Of a DNA stretch of 64,000 nucleotides, positions 19,909 to 27,705 are shown piece after piece. Both the position numbers and the translations under genes were made by a program. The notes below the pieces were generated by a model. It was given only the letters and a program-made list of their open reading frames with translations, was not told where the DNA came from and did not search any database. The first letter of the stretch is position 1, and every line of letters begins with the position of its first letter. The stretch comes from Streptomyces sp. NBC_00370 (GTDB lineage Bacteria > Actinomycetota > Actinomycetes > Streptomycetales > Streptomycetaceae): NCBI RefSeq assembly GCF_036084755.1, contig NZ_CP107968.1:2176501-2240500 (forward strand), given 5' to 3'.

Positions 19909-20565
19909 ATGACGTACAGCGGAGTGGTGACGGTGGGCGGACGGGCGGATGTGCACGAGCTGCCCGAGCTGATGATCTCCAAGGCCGCTGTCGGGCCGAT
20001 GAACAACAACACGTACCTGCTGCGCTGCCGGGCCACCGGGCAGCAACTGCTGATCGACGCGGCCAACGACGCGGCGACGCTGCTGACCCTGATCGGTGAC
20101 GACGGCATCGTCTCCGTCGTCACGACCCACCAGCACGGCGACCACTGGCAGGCCCTGGCCGCGACCGTCGCCGCCACCGGCGCCCGCACGTACGCGGGCC
20201 GCGCCGACGCCCCGGGCATCCCGGTGCCCACCGACGTGCTGGTGGACGACCTCGACACGATCAGCTTCGGCGACATCACCCTCACCGCCCGCCACCTGGT
20301 CGGCCACACCCCGGGCTCGATCGCCCTGATCTACGACGACCCGCACGGCCACGCGCACGTCTTCACCGGCGACTGCCTCTTCCCGGGCGGCGTCGGCAAC
20401 ACCCACAAGGACCCGAAGGCCTTCGCGAGCCTGCTGCACGACGTGGAGACCAGGATCTTCGACGAACTGTCCGACGAGACCTGGGTCTACCCGGGCCACG
20501 GCAACGACACCACCCTGGGCGACGAACGCCCCCACCTCCCGGAGTGGCGCACCCGCGGCTGGTAG
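19909..20565 (+). CDS. MBL-fold metallo-hydrolase (glyoxalase II-like)
   Basis: A 218-residue metallo-beta-lactamase-fold hydrolase. The dinuclear metal motif is THQHGDHW (HxHxDH, about residues 75-82), a further His lies in RHLVGHTPGS, the bridging Asp in FTGDCLFPGG and a C-terminal His in YPGHGNDT. This layout is typical of glyoxalase II and related thioester hydrolases. Adjacency to a mycothiol-dependent enzyme suggests hydrolysis of a thiol conjugate, but that is inference. Confidence 0.88.
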   Translation: MTYSGVVTVGGRADVHELPELMISKAAVGPMNNNTYLLRCRATGQQLLIDAANDAATLLTLIGDDGIVSVVTTHQHGDHWQALAATVAATGARTYAGRADAPGIPVPTDVLVDDLDTISFGDITLTARHLVGHTPGSIALIYDDPHGHAHVFTGDCLFPGGVGNTHKDPKAFASLLHDVETRIFDELSDETWVYPGHGNDTTLGDERPHLPEWRTRGW

Positions 20566-20686
20566 TTCAGCGGTGTGATGCTCGGCTCCGCCCGGTCTAC
20601 GCCATGTCACAGGTCAACGACAGCCGGTCCACAGGGGTCGTGGACCGGCGAGGATGTCCCTCTCATACGCAGTCTCTGGGGGGATC

Positions 20687-20947
20687 ATGGGCAGGATCAG
20701 TCAGGCAATGGCCAACGAGGCCACGAGAAACGCCCGTGCCGCCTTTGCCGAAGGGCGGCACGTCCTCACCTTCAAGATCATTGAGGCATCATCCACCAGT
20801 CATATGACCGGCATCATGTCCGGGGTCGGTGAACAGATCGAAGCCATCGAGGCCGAGGGCTGGGCGCTGGCCGACATGACCGCGGCCACAGGCAAAGCGC
20901 TCTCCGGCAACCGCACAGCTCTCATCTGTCTTTTCCGGCGTGCGTGA
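20687..20947 (+). CDS. Small conserved protein, DUF4177-like
   Basis: 86 residues, MGRISQAMANEATRNARAAF and following. The C-terminal half (IEAIEAEGWALADMT, then ALICLFRRA) resembles the short beta-alpha-beta fold of DUF4177 proteins with the GW pair. GGGGGGA lies 4 nt upstream of the ATG, fixing the start. No signal peptide or membrane segment. It sits convergent to the ATP-binding protein gene, whose end is 15 bp away. Function unknown. Confidence 0.7.
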   Translation: MGRISQAMANEATRNARAAFAEGRHVLTFKIIEASSTSHMTGIMSGVGEQIEAIEAEGWALADMTAATGKALSGNRTALICLFRRA

Positions 20948-20961
20948 CAACGGTTCCGGAT

Positions 20962-21483
20962 TCACCAGGCGGCGGCTCGGATCACTTGAGCGGCGATTTC
21001 CTGCACCGTCAAGCCGTCCGTGGGGATACGAGCCGTGCCTGCCGGGGCTTCGGTGTTCAGGCGGTGGGCCATGTGGAGGCTGCGTTCGATGTGGGCGGTC
21101 AGTTGTGAGCCGATCTCGCGTTGGGCGAGGCGTTGTCGCAGGGTGGTTTCTTCGGCCGTGAGCAGGACGCGGGTGGCTGTGACCTCGCCACCCATGGCGC
21201 GGCTGATCATCGGCTCTTCGAGGATGCTCACGGTATTGGTGTAGATCAGCCGGCTCCGGCCGAGAGCCGCGTAGTTCGACCAGACCGCCGCGATGTTCCG
21301 TTCGGTGATCCCGGTGAGATGGGGGTCGTCGGCGGGGGCCGGGTGGATCTGGCCCATGAAGTCGCCCTCGATCAGACAGTGCGCGGTACCGCTCGCCTGG
21401 AGCGCCACGGACACCTCCCAGGCGACGCTCGTCTTGCCGACGCCCGCGCCACCGCCGATGAGCAGCAATTCGTATGAAATCAT
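20962..21483 (-). CDS. P-loop ATP-binding protein (nucleoside/adenylate kinase-like)
   Basis: 173 residues beginning MISYELLLIGGGAGVGKTSV, with a clear Walker A GGGAGVGKT at residues 10-18. It continues with a base- or substrate-binding stretch EGDFMGQIHPAP and a lid-like region rich in Arg and Gln (LRQRLAQREIGSQL). The size and pattern fit small P-loop kinases of the AAA_33/shikimate-kinase-like group; the substrate is unknown. The ATG overlaps the stop of the upstream CtaG-like gene (ATGA), so translation of the two is coupled. Confidence 0.75.
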   Translation of the reverse strand: MISYELLLIGGGAGVGKTSVAWEVSVALQASGTAHCLIEGDFMGQIHPAPADDPHLTGITERNIAAVWSNYAALGRSRLIYTNTVSILEEPMISRAMGGEVTATRVLLTAEETTLRQRLAQREIGSQLTAHIERSLHMAHRLNTEAPAGTARIPTDGLTVQEIAAQVIRAAAW

Positions 21484-22460
21484 CGCCGATTCTGTGCCCG
21501 GCCGTGGCGCATGCGGTGGCCTACCTCTCCTTCGTCCGTCTCCCACCAGGGGCGTACCCGGTCCTGGGGCTGCTCGGGCAGCGGGGTGGCCGGGGTGGCG
21601 GGCGGAGGGGCGGGTGCGGGGGTCAGTTCGTGGTCCAGGTGGGCGTCCAGTTCCGCTGTTCTGGCGCGTTCCGCGTGCCACCACTGGATGAACACCGCGA
21701 TCAGGAACGGCAGCGCGACCAGTTCGGCGAGTGTGAGCATCAGGCCGCCGCCGAGCATCTGGTCCTGCTCGACGCTGGGGCCCCAGGTGCGGGGGTGCGT
21801 CGTGTACCAGTGGCCCGCCACCAGGGTGCCGCTGGTCATCACGACGATGCCGGGCACCGAGTCGAAGAGGCCGTCGAAGAAGACCAGGCCCGCCCTGACC
21901 GGGTGGGTGCACCAACGGGGCAGCAGTTCCTGGCGCGTGAGCATCGGCAGGACGAACAGGCAGCCGGTGAGCAGCAGTTGGGCGTGCATCAGCTGGCGGA
22001 CCGGGCCGTTGGCGAGTGAGGTCGCGAAGTACGGCGTGAAGTAGATGGTCAGCTCGGACGCGAGCACCAGGACCGTACTGACCAGCGGGAAGGTCAGCAG
22101 CCGCACCGGGCGGGAGGTCATCGCCGCGTGCAGGGGGCCGTCCGGGGCCGCCAGGCCGAGGGGGTCGCCGAGGGCCAGGCCGAGCGGGGCGAGCAGGTCG
22201 AGGAGGATGTTCTGGACGGCGGCGGGCCAGAACAGCACCCGGTCGTAGACGGCCAGCGAGGACATCGTCGCGATGACGATCATGCCGAGGCCGAGGACGA
22301 AGAAGGCGGCGGTCCGCAGCGCCGGCCAGCCCTGGCCCGAGCGGGTGCGGCGGACCACGCCCGCCGTGTACAGACCGCCGAGGACGCCGACGGCGGCCAG
22401 TGCCACCGGGTCGGTCCGCCACGTCGACAGCCCCCGGGCGAGCGTCAGTTCCGGCAGCAC
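21480..22460 (-). CDS. Cytochrome c oxidase assembly protein, CtaG (Caa3) family
   Basis: Polytopic membrane protein of 326 residues with about seven hydrophobic segments (for example VALAAVGVLGGLYTAGVV, AAFFVLGLGMIVIATM, LMLTLAELVALPFLIAVF). The family motif region with VYDRVLFWPAAVQN and MHAQLLLTGCLFV places it in the Caa3_CtaG family, implicated in copper delivery to cytochrome oxidase. The tail from about residue 270 is Pro/Glu-rich and cytoplasmic. GTG start with AGAAGGTG upstream. Coupled to the downstream ATP-binding protein. Confidence 0.88.
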   Translation of the reverse strand: MLPELTLARGLSTWRTDPVALAAVGVLGGLYTAGVVRRTRSGQGWPALRTAAFFVLGLGMIVIATMSSLAVYDRVLFWPAAVQNILLDLLAPLGLALGDPLGLAAPDGPLHAAMTSRPVRLLTFPLVSTVLVLASELTIYFTPYFATSLANGPVRQLMHAQLLLTGCLFVLPMLTRQELLPRWCTHPVRAGLVFFDGLFDSVPGIVVMTSGTLVAGHWYTTHPRTWGPSVEQDQMLGGGLMLTLAELVALPFLIAVFIQWWHAERARTAELDAHLDHELTPAPAPPPATPATPLPEQPQDRVRPWWETDEGEVGHRMRHGRAQNRR

Positions 22461-22570
22461 AAACGCACCTTCTTATCCGTTCCCGCCTCCGCCGTCCGTT
22501 TTCTCCGCTCACGGTAGACGGCGGGTCCCCGGCGCCGGAAACCGGGTCGCCCGTGGGCGGGCCGCGTCCT

Positions 22571-22576
22571 TACGAT
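22571..22576 (+). promoter_or_regulatory. -10 box of the S66 peptidase gene (leaderless)
   Basis: TACGAT followed by 7 nt and the ATG at 22584, the leaderless spacing that recurs in this window. Confidence 0.5.
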
Positions 22577-22583
22577 CGGCCGC

Positions 22584-23627
22584 ATGCCGATGCCTGTCGT
22601 ACCGCCCAAGCCCCGTCCCGGCGACCGTGTCGCTGTGCTCTCGCCGTCGTCCGGGCTGCCGGGGCTGCTGCCGCTCCCGTACGAGCTGGGGCTGACCCGG
22701 CTGGAGAAGGAGTTCGGCCTGGTGCCGGTGGAGTATCCGTCGACGCGGACGATGGGGGCGACGGCGCGGCAGCGGGCCGACGACATCCACGCGGCGTTCG
22801 CCGATCCGTCGGTGAAGGCCGTGATCGCGAGCATCGGCGGGGACGACCAGATCACCGTGCTGCCGCTGCTGGACCGGGAGTTGATTCGGGCCAACCCGAA
22901 GCCGTTCTTCGGCTACAGCGACAACACCAATCTCCTGGCGTACCTGTGGAACACCGGGATCGTCGGCTACCACGGCGCGAGTGTGATGTGCGAGCTGGGC
23001 CGGCCGGGGGCGATGGATCCGCTCACCGCCGAGTCGCTGCGGGCCGCGCTGTTCACCTCGGGTCCGTACGAACTGCGGCCCGCAGGGCGGTTCCGGGACA
23101 CGGACCGCGACTGGGCGGATCCCGCGACCTTCGAGACCGAGCCGGAGACCCGCCCGGGCACGGGCTGGCGCTGGCACGGCCCCGAGCGGGTCGTCGAGGG
23201 GCGCAGCTGGGGCGGCAACGTGGAGATCCTGGCCTGGCTGCTGATGGCCGACCGGGAGATCGCCCCCGCCGCCGCGTACGACGGGTGTGTACTGCTCCTG
23301 GAGACCTCCGAGGAGTTGCCGGCCGCCGATGAGGTCTTCGGGATCCTGCGCGCCATGGGCGAGCGGGATCTGCTGCGGCGCTTTCCCGCGCTGCTGATGG
23401 CCCGCCCCAAGACCTGGTCGCTGGAGCGGCGCAACAGCCCCGAGCAGGCCGCGCGCTACGCGCGTGAGCAGCGGGAGGCGGTCCTGCGGGCCCTCGCGGT
23501 GTACGCGCCGGACACGGTGGCCGTCTTCGACGTGGACTTCGGGCACACCGACCCGCAACTCGTCGTGCCGTACGGCGGGGTGGTGCGGGTGGACGGGCTC
23601 GCGCGACGGGTGACCGTCACGTACTGA
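22584..23627 (+). CDS. LD-carboxypeptidase, peptidase family S66 (MccF-like)
   Basis: A 347-residue serine peptidase of family S66, which includes murein LD-carboxypeptidases and the microcin C self-immunity protein MccF. Visible are PGDRVAVLSPSSG near the N-terminus, SIGGDDQ, the nucleophile Ser in FGYSDNTNLL, EGRSWGGNVEIL, a Glu in LETSEE and the catalytic His in DFGHTDPQL. There is no signal peptide, so it acts in the cytoplasm on recycled peptides or peptide-nucleotide toxins. Length and the GYSD motif fit the MccF side of the family better than classical LdcA. Confidence 0.88.
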   Translation: MPMPVVPPKPRPGDRVAVLSPSSGLPGLLPLPYELGLTRLEKEFGLVPVEYPSTRTMGATARQRADDIHAAFADPSVKAVIASIGGDDQITVLPLLDRELIRANPKPFFGYSDNTNLLAYLWNTGIVGYHGASVMCELGRPGAMDPLTAESLRAALFTSGPYELRPAGRFRDTDRDWADPATFETEPETRPGTGWRWHGPERVVEGRSWGGNVEILAWLLMADREIAPAAAYDGCVLLLETSEELPAADEVFGILRAMGERDLLRRFPALLMARPKTWSLERRNSPEQAARYAREQREAVLRALAVYAPDTVAVFDVDFGHTDPQLVVPYGGVVRVDGLARRVTVTY

Positions 23628-23644
23628 GCCCGCCCACCGGGAGA

Positions 23645-23670
23645 GCCGGGCGGCACCGACACCGCCCGGC
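23645..23670. terminator. Bidirectional terminator between the S66 and terC genes
   Basis: Perfect 9-bp arms GCCGGGCGG (23645-23653) and CCGCCCGGC (23662-23670) with an 8-nt loop, in the 49-bp space between convergent stops. Confidence 0.75.
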
Positions 23671-23676
23671 CCTGGC

Positions 23677-24666
23677 TCACGCCTCTATCCGGTCCTTCTC
23701 CGCGGCCTCGGCGGCCTCGCGCTCCGCCTGCTTCTTGTTGGCCAGCAGGCTGGTGATCGTGGTGATGATCAGCACACCGCAGATGACCGCGAGCGAGACC
23801 GGGATGGAGATCACCGGGACATGGACGCCCGTCTCGTGCAGCGCGTGCAGCACGAGCTTGACGCCGATGAAGCCGAGGATCACCGACAGGCCGTAGCTGA
23901 GGTGGACCAGCTTCTTGAGCAGTCCGCCGATCAGGAAGTACAGCTGGCGCAGCCCCATCAGCGCGAACGCGTTCGCGGTGAAGACGATGTACGGGTCCTG
24001 GGTCAGGCCGAAGATCGCCGGGATGGAGTCGAGCGCGAACAGCACGTCCGTCGTACCGATGGCGAGCATGACCACCATCAGCGGGGTCAGGATCCGCTTG
24101 CCGTTCTTCCGGATGAACAGCTTCGTGCCGTCGTACTTGTCGGAGACGCCGAAGCGGCGCTCGATGTTCTTGAGGAGGCGGTTCTCCTCGAACTCCTCTT
24201 CCTCGTCGTCGGAGCGCGCCTCCTGGATGAGCTTCCAGGCGGTGTAGATCAGGAACGCGCCGAAGATGAAGAAAACCCAGGAGAAGCTGGCGATGATCGC
24301 CGCGCCCGCCGCGATGAAGATCGCGCGCAGCACCAGGGCGATCAGCACCCCGATGAGCAGCACCCGCTGCTGCAAGTGCGAGGGCACCGCGAACTTCGCC
24401 ATGATCAGCACGAAGACGAAGAGGTTGTCGACGCTGAGCGATTTCTCCGTGATGAATCCCGCGAAGAACTCGCCCGACGCCTGGCCCGTCCCCCAGATCA
24501 TCAAGCCGAGGCCGAACAGGGCGGCGAGGGCCACCCAGACGACCGTCCAGATCCCGGCTTCCTTGATCGACACGTCATGGGGCTTGCGCCCGATGAGGAA
24601 GTCGACCGCGATCAGGGCGGACAGACCGAGAATGGTCAGTGTCCACAGGGTCAATGAAACGTCCAC
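23677..24666 (-). CDS. TerC-family integral membrane protein (probable Mn2+ exporter)
   Basis: 329 residues with about eight hydrophobic segments and the TerC signature acids in EKSLSVDNLFVFVLI and DVLFALDSIPAIFGLTQDP. An acidic cytoplasmic loop (SDDEEEEFEENR, about residues 155-166) separates the halves. TerC proteins of the Alx/MeeF type export manganese and assist metalation of exported proteins. A yybP-ykoY manganese riboswitch candidate occupies its leader, which supports a manganese role over tellurite resistance. The GTG start has GGAGG at 4 nt. Two TerD-family genes lie upstream on the same strand. Confidence 0.93.
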   Translation of the reverse strand: MDVSLTLWTLTILGLSALIAVDFLIGRKPHDVSIKEAGIWTVVWVALAALFGLGLMIWGTGQASGEFFAGFITEKSLSVDNLFVFVLIMAKFAVPSHLQQRVLLIGVLIALVLRAIFIAAGAAIIASFSWVFFIFGAFLIYTAWKLIQEARSDDEEEEFEENRLLKNIERRFGVSDKYDGTKLFIRKNGKRILTPLMVVMLAIGTTDVLFALDSIPAIFGLTQDPYIVFTANAFALMGLRQLYFLIGGLLKKLVHLSYGLSVILGFIGVKLVLHALHETGVHVPVISIPVSLAVICGVLIITTITSLLANKKQAEREAAEAAEKDRIEA

Positions 24667-24667
24667 T

Positions 24668-24825
24668 GCGCCTCCGGCGTTGTACGGCTACTTGTCAGCG
24701 TCGTCGCTGCCGGAGGTCTCTTCCACCCGAGCGGTCCTGCCGCTGTGCGGGCCGGCGCCCCGGGACCGATGGCGGTCCGTATTGACGGGTACGTCGCGTT
24801 ACGGGAGTACTCCCCTCCGATAAAG
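24668..24825 (-). promoter_or_regulatory. yybP-ykoY (Mn2+) riboswitch candidate in the terC leader
   Basis: Reading the minus strand, CGGAGG (24819-24814) is followed by the conserved GGGGAGTAC segment (24815-24807); about 85 nt later comes GAGACC (24720-24715) running into CCTCCG (24716-24711), which pairs with the first strand to close P1. GGGGAGUA and GAGACC are the two conserved internal-loop strands of yybP-ykoY aptamers, and TerC is a standard downstream gene. The 3' P1 strand extended, CCTCCGGC (24716-24709), is perfectly complementary to GCCGGAGG (24678-24671), which holds the terC Shine-Dalgarno. Expected logic: Mn2+ stabilises P1 and frees the ribosome site. Confidence 0.8.
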
Positions 24826-24888
24826 GAAGAGTACAGCAAAGACCAAGGTTTGGTAAAGCACTAGGTAAAGGATGGCCAAGTGCCCAGC

Positions 24889-26817
24889 TCAGCGCCGCCA
24901 TTCGCGGCGCGCGGCCGCCACCCGTCCGAGTACCTGGAGCAGCACCTGACTGCCCGGCGGCAGCGCCGGCGGCTCGTACGTCCAGACGTGGCCGACCCAC
25001 GGGTCGGCGAGGTGGTTGTCGGGCACCGGGGTCAGCCGCAGCAGGGAGCGCCAGAGCGGGTCGAGGACGGGGCCGTAGGCGCTCGCGTCCTCCCGGTCGG
25101 CGACCATCAGCAGATGCACACCGACCGAGGGGCCCTCGTCGGCGAGATAGCGGAGCTGGGTCACCGCACGGTCGTCGAAGCCGTGCGGGAAGTCGTTGAC
25201 GATCAGCAGCTGCTCCGCCGTGTCCAGCTCCGGCGGGAGTGACGAGGCGGCGCCGCCCCGTACCGCCATCTGGACCAGATCGACCCGGCGGGTGAGCGCA
25301 CCGAGCACGGCGGCCACACCCGCGGCGCCTGCGGCCGGCGCGGCGTCGAGCACCCCGGTCGAGGTGAGCGGCGTCAGCGCCGCCGCGGCCGAACCCGCCG
25401 GGTCGATCACATGGACGGTGAACTCCCCCGGCGGGTAGACGGCCAGCAGCCGCGCCGCGTGGTTGACCGCCGTCTCCATCGCCAGCCGGCGCAGCTGGAA
25501 CCCGTCCATCAGCAGGGCCTCGTCCGACGCGGTCCTGCCGCTGTCGACCCACAGGCCGCGCTCCAGCGGCAGCCGTACCAGCATCGGGATCCGCAGCTCC
25601 GTGCGCTCGGGCAGATGGACGTCCCCGAGGCGCAGCGCCATCGGGATCTCCATCGGCACCCGGTACCCCTGCCAGCCGGGGCTGTCCCAGCGGGCGTACG
25701 CGAGCGGCAGGGCGGGCTCGACGACCTCGGACTCCGCGACGAGCTGGGCCAGGTCGCGGTCGAGGACCTCCCGCGCCTGGGCGGCGAGCTGGTCGTGCTT
25801 GGCGCGGGCCGCTTCCCGCGCCGCGTCGCCCGCCCCGCCGATCCGGTTGTGCGGGTCGGACAGCACGCGGTCCAGTTCCTGTTCGAGGCGGGACTCGGCG
25901 AAGTCCGTCGCGCTGCGGTACGCGGCGGCGGTACGGGCCAGGTCCTCGAACATGCCCCAGACCTGGTTGTAGAGCCGCTCCTCCATGGACCAGCCGGTCG
26001 CGTCGCCCGCCACGGGACGGGCGGGGCGGCCCGCCCCTGCCGGTTCGGCGGCCGGCGGCGGGGTGGGCGGGGCGGTCGTACGGCGCCCGGGGTGGGTGTA
26101 GTCGACGGCGCCGCCCGCCGTCCTCGGCTGCGGTACGGCCCTGTCGCGTACGGCGCGCGCGCCGTCCCGCTCCGGGGTGTGCGGGGACTGTGCGGGCGGC
26201 GGGGACTGCGGGGTGTTCGGGACCTGCGGCGGCTCGGGGGCCCGCGGTGCCTGCACGGCGTCCGCGAGATGCAGCGCCACCGCGTCGTGGACGGTGGCGG
26301 CGAAGACGGCGGGCTGCGGCAGTCCCTGGTCGCCGAAGAGTTCGGCGAGGCCGCCGTCGTACCCCTGGCCGACGGCTCTGACCTTCCAGGCGCCCTGTCT
26401 GCGGTAGAGCTCCAGCGCGACGACGGCCGATTCGGTGTCGAGCCCGGTGAGGGTGAAGCTGGCCACTTCCGTGCCGTCGGTGGCGGTGACGGCGGCGTAG
26501 GGGGCGGCGGTCGAGCCGAAGTGCGCGGGGCCGCCCACACCTCGGGGCAGGGCGAGCAGGACATGCACCAGATGCGCCCGCTCGGGCACGGCCTCCAGAT
26601 CGACGTGGAAACGCAGTCCGGCCGCCGCCTGGCGGGACACCTCTATGCCGGGGAGGGTGGGCGAGCCGGGGTGGGCGATCCACTCCGTGCCGAGCACGGT
26701 GCCCTTCGCGTCGCCCAGCGTGGCGCAGGCCAGCAGCGGCGCGCCGGCCGTCACCCGGATCTCCAGCCGGGTGTGCGGCAGGGGGTGATTCTGCCCCCGG
26801 ACCAGCTCCGCCGTCAT
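24889..26817 (-). CDS. TerD-domain protein fused to an FtsK-like ATPase-fold domain
   Basis: 642 residues. Residues 1-175 are a TerD-like calcium-binding beta domain (LTGLDTESAVVALELYRRQGAWKVRAVGQGYDGGLAELF split here by function). Then comes a Pro-rich linker (about 185-275) with repeated PPxP, a coiled region rich in Ala/Glu/Arg (285-370), and a C-terminal domain with the FtsK/EccC-type Walker B and sensor pattern LLIVNDFPHGFDD and DEGPSVGVHLLMVADR. The Walker A position (ERGLWVDSGRTASDEALL) lacks GxxGxGK[ST], so ATP hydrolysis is doubtful. It belongs to the Ter stress-response network with the neighbouring TerD and TerC genes. Confidence 0.85.
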   Translation of the reverse strand: MTAELVRGQNHPLPHTRLEIRVTAGAPLLACATLGDAKGTVLGTEWIAHPGSPTLPGIEVSRQAAAGLRFHVDLEAVPERAHLVHVLLALPRGVGGPAHFGSTAAPYAAVTATDGTEVASFTLTGLDTESAVVALELYRRQGAWKVRAVGQGYDGGLAELFGDQGLPQPAVFAATVHDAVALHLADAVQAPRAPEPPQVPNTPQSPPPAQSPHTPERDGARAVRDRAVPQPRTAGGAVDYTHPGRRTTAPPTPPPAAEPAGAGRPARPVAGDATGWSMEERLYNQVWGMFEDLARTAAAYRSATDFAESRLEQELDRVLSDPHNRIGGAGDAAREAARAKHDQLAAQAREVLDRDLAQLVAESEVVEPALPLAYARWDSPGWQGYRVPMEIPMALRLGDVHLPERTELRIPMLVRLPLERGLWVDSGRTASDEALLMDGFQLRRLAMETAVNHAARLLAVYPPGEFTVHVIDPAGSAAAALTPLTSTGVLDAAPAAGAAGVAAVLGALTRRVDLVQMAVRGGAASSLPPELDTAEQLLIVNDFPHGFDDRAVTQLRYLADEGPSVGVHLLMVADREDASAYGPVLDPLWRSLLRLTPVPDNHLADPWVGHVWTYEPPALPPGSQVLLQVLGRVAAARREWRR

Positions 26818-26876
26818 CGGCTTGTCCCCTCGTCGGTCGTACGTCGTCCGGTGGTGCTGAGTGGTGTGACACGGGT

Positions 26877-26909
26877 GCAGCTCCCGGCGGCCTGGCCGCC
26901 GGGAGCTGC
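26877..26909 (-). terminator. Hairpin between the two TerD-family genes
   Basis: GCAGCTCCCGGCGGCC (26877-26892) and its exact complement (26894-26909) form a stem of about 14 bp after allowing for a minimal loop. It lies 47 bp past the stop of the small TerD gene and upstream of the TerD-FtsK-like gene, so the second gene likely has its own promoter. Confidence 0.7.
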
Positions 26910-26955
26910 GCTCACGGTGAGTCTCGCGGTTACGGCGCCGTCGCCGGCGCCCCCG

Positions 26956-27570
26956 TCACAGATGCGGCAGGATCGCCGGCATCAGGTCCTGGAACGTACG
27001 GCCGTTGGCGGGGTTGCCGAGGGCGGTCATCTGCCAGCCGGTCCCTGAGCGGTGCACCTTCGCCATGATCTGCGCGGTGTACTGGCCGCCGCCGTCGAGG
27101 GTGTAGCGGGCCAGCTCCTGGCCGTTGGTCTCGTCGACGATCCGGCAGAACGCGTTCTGCACTTCCTGGAACGTCTGACCGGTGAAGGAGTTGACCGTGA
27201 AGACGATCTGGTCGATATGGACCGGCACCCGCTGGAGGTCGACCAGGATCGCCTCGTCGTCCCCGCCCTGCCCCGCGCCGCCGACGAGGTTGTCCCCGGT
27301 GTGCTTCACCGAGCCGTCGTCGCTGACGAGGTGGCGGAAGAAGACCACGTCGACCGGCTGCTTGTCGGCGAACAGCACCGCGGAGGCGTCCAGGTCGATC
27401 TCGCGGGTGCGGGAGCCGAACAGCCCTCGGCGCGGGGCGGCCTGCCAGCCGAGCCCCATCCGCACGGCGGTCAGTGTGCCGCCGCCCCTCTTCTCCAGGC
27501 TGATGGCCTGTCCCTTGGTCAGATTGACCCCAGGGCCCCCGGGCGCACTGCCCTTGGATGCATCCACCAC
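26956..27570 (-). CDS. TerD family protein
   Basis: A 204-residue TerD-fold protein. Characteristic segments are VNLTKGQAISLEK near the N-terminus, LDASAVLFADKQPVDVVFF, the acidic calcium-site region GDDEAILVDLQRVP and IVFTVNSFTGQTFQEVQNAF, ending with a typical TerD C-terminus. Calcium binding is known for the family; the cellular target is not. AAGGGGA lies 7 nt ahead of the first of two tandem GTG codons (27570), used here as the start. It heads the TerD/TerD-FtsK/TerC group. Confidence 0.92.
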   Translation of the reverse strand: MVDASKGSAPGGPGVNLTKGQAISLEKRGGGTLTAVRMGLGWQAAPRRGLFGSRTREIDLDASAVLFADKQPVDVVFFRHLVSDDGSVKHTGDNLVGGAGQGGDDEAILVDLQRVPVHIDQIVFTVNSFTGQTFQEVQNAFCRIVDETNGQELARYTLDGGGQYTAQIMAKVHRSGTGWQMTALGNPANGRTFQDLMPAILPHL

Positions 27571-27673
27571 GCGCTGTCCCCTTCTCGAATGGTCCCCCGC
27601 AACCGTCCGTGTGCGGTTGCGCAGCACCCTACGCAGTCGTCCCTGAGCGGCAGCAGGCTCGGGCCGGTTTTGT

Positions 27674-27695
27674 GTCGGTGTTGCAACACACCGAC
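27674..27695 (-). terminator. Hairpin downstream of uvrB
   Basis: GTCGGTGT (27674-27681) and ACACCGAC (27688-27695) pair over 8 bp around the 6-nt loop TGCAAC, 11 bp beyond the uvrB stop. Confidence 0.6.
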
Positions 27696-27705
27696 GGCAC
27701 CGGCG

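Noticed and set aside
23677..27570. Tellurite-resistance island acquired by transfer
   Set aside because: Composition matches the flanks and there are no mobility genes. TerC with a manganese riboswitch and TerD proteins are ordinary streptomycete stress genes.
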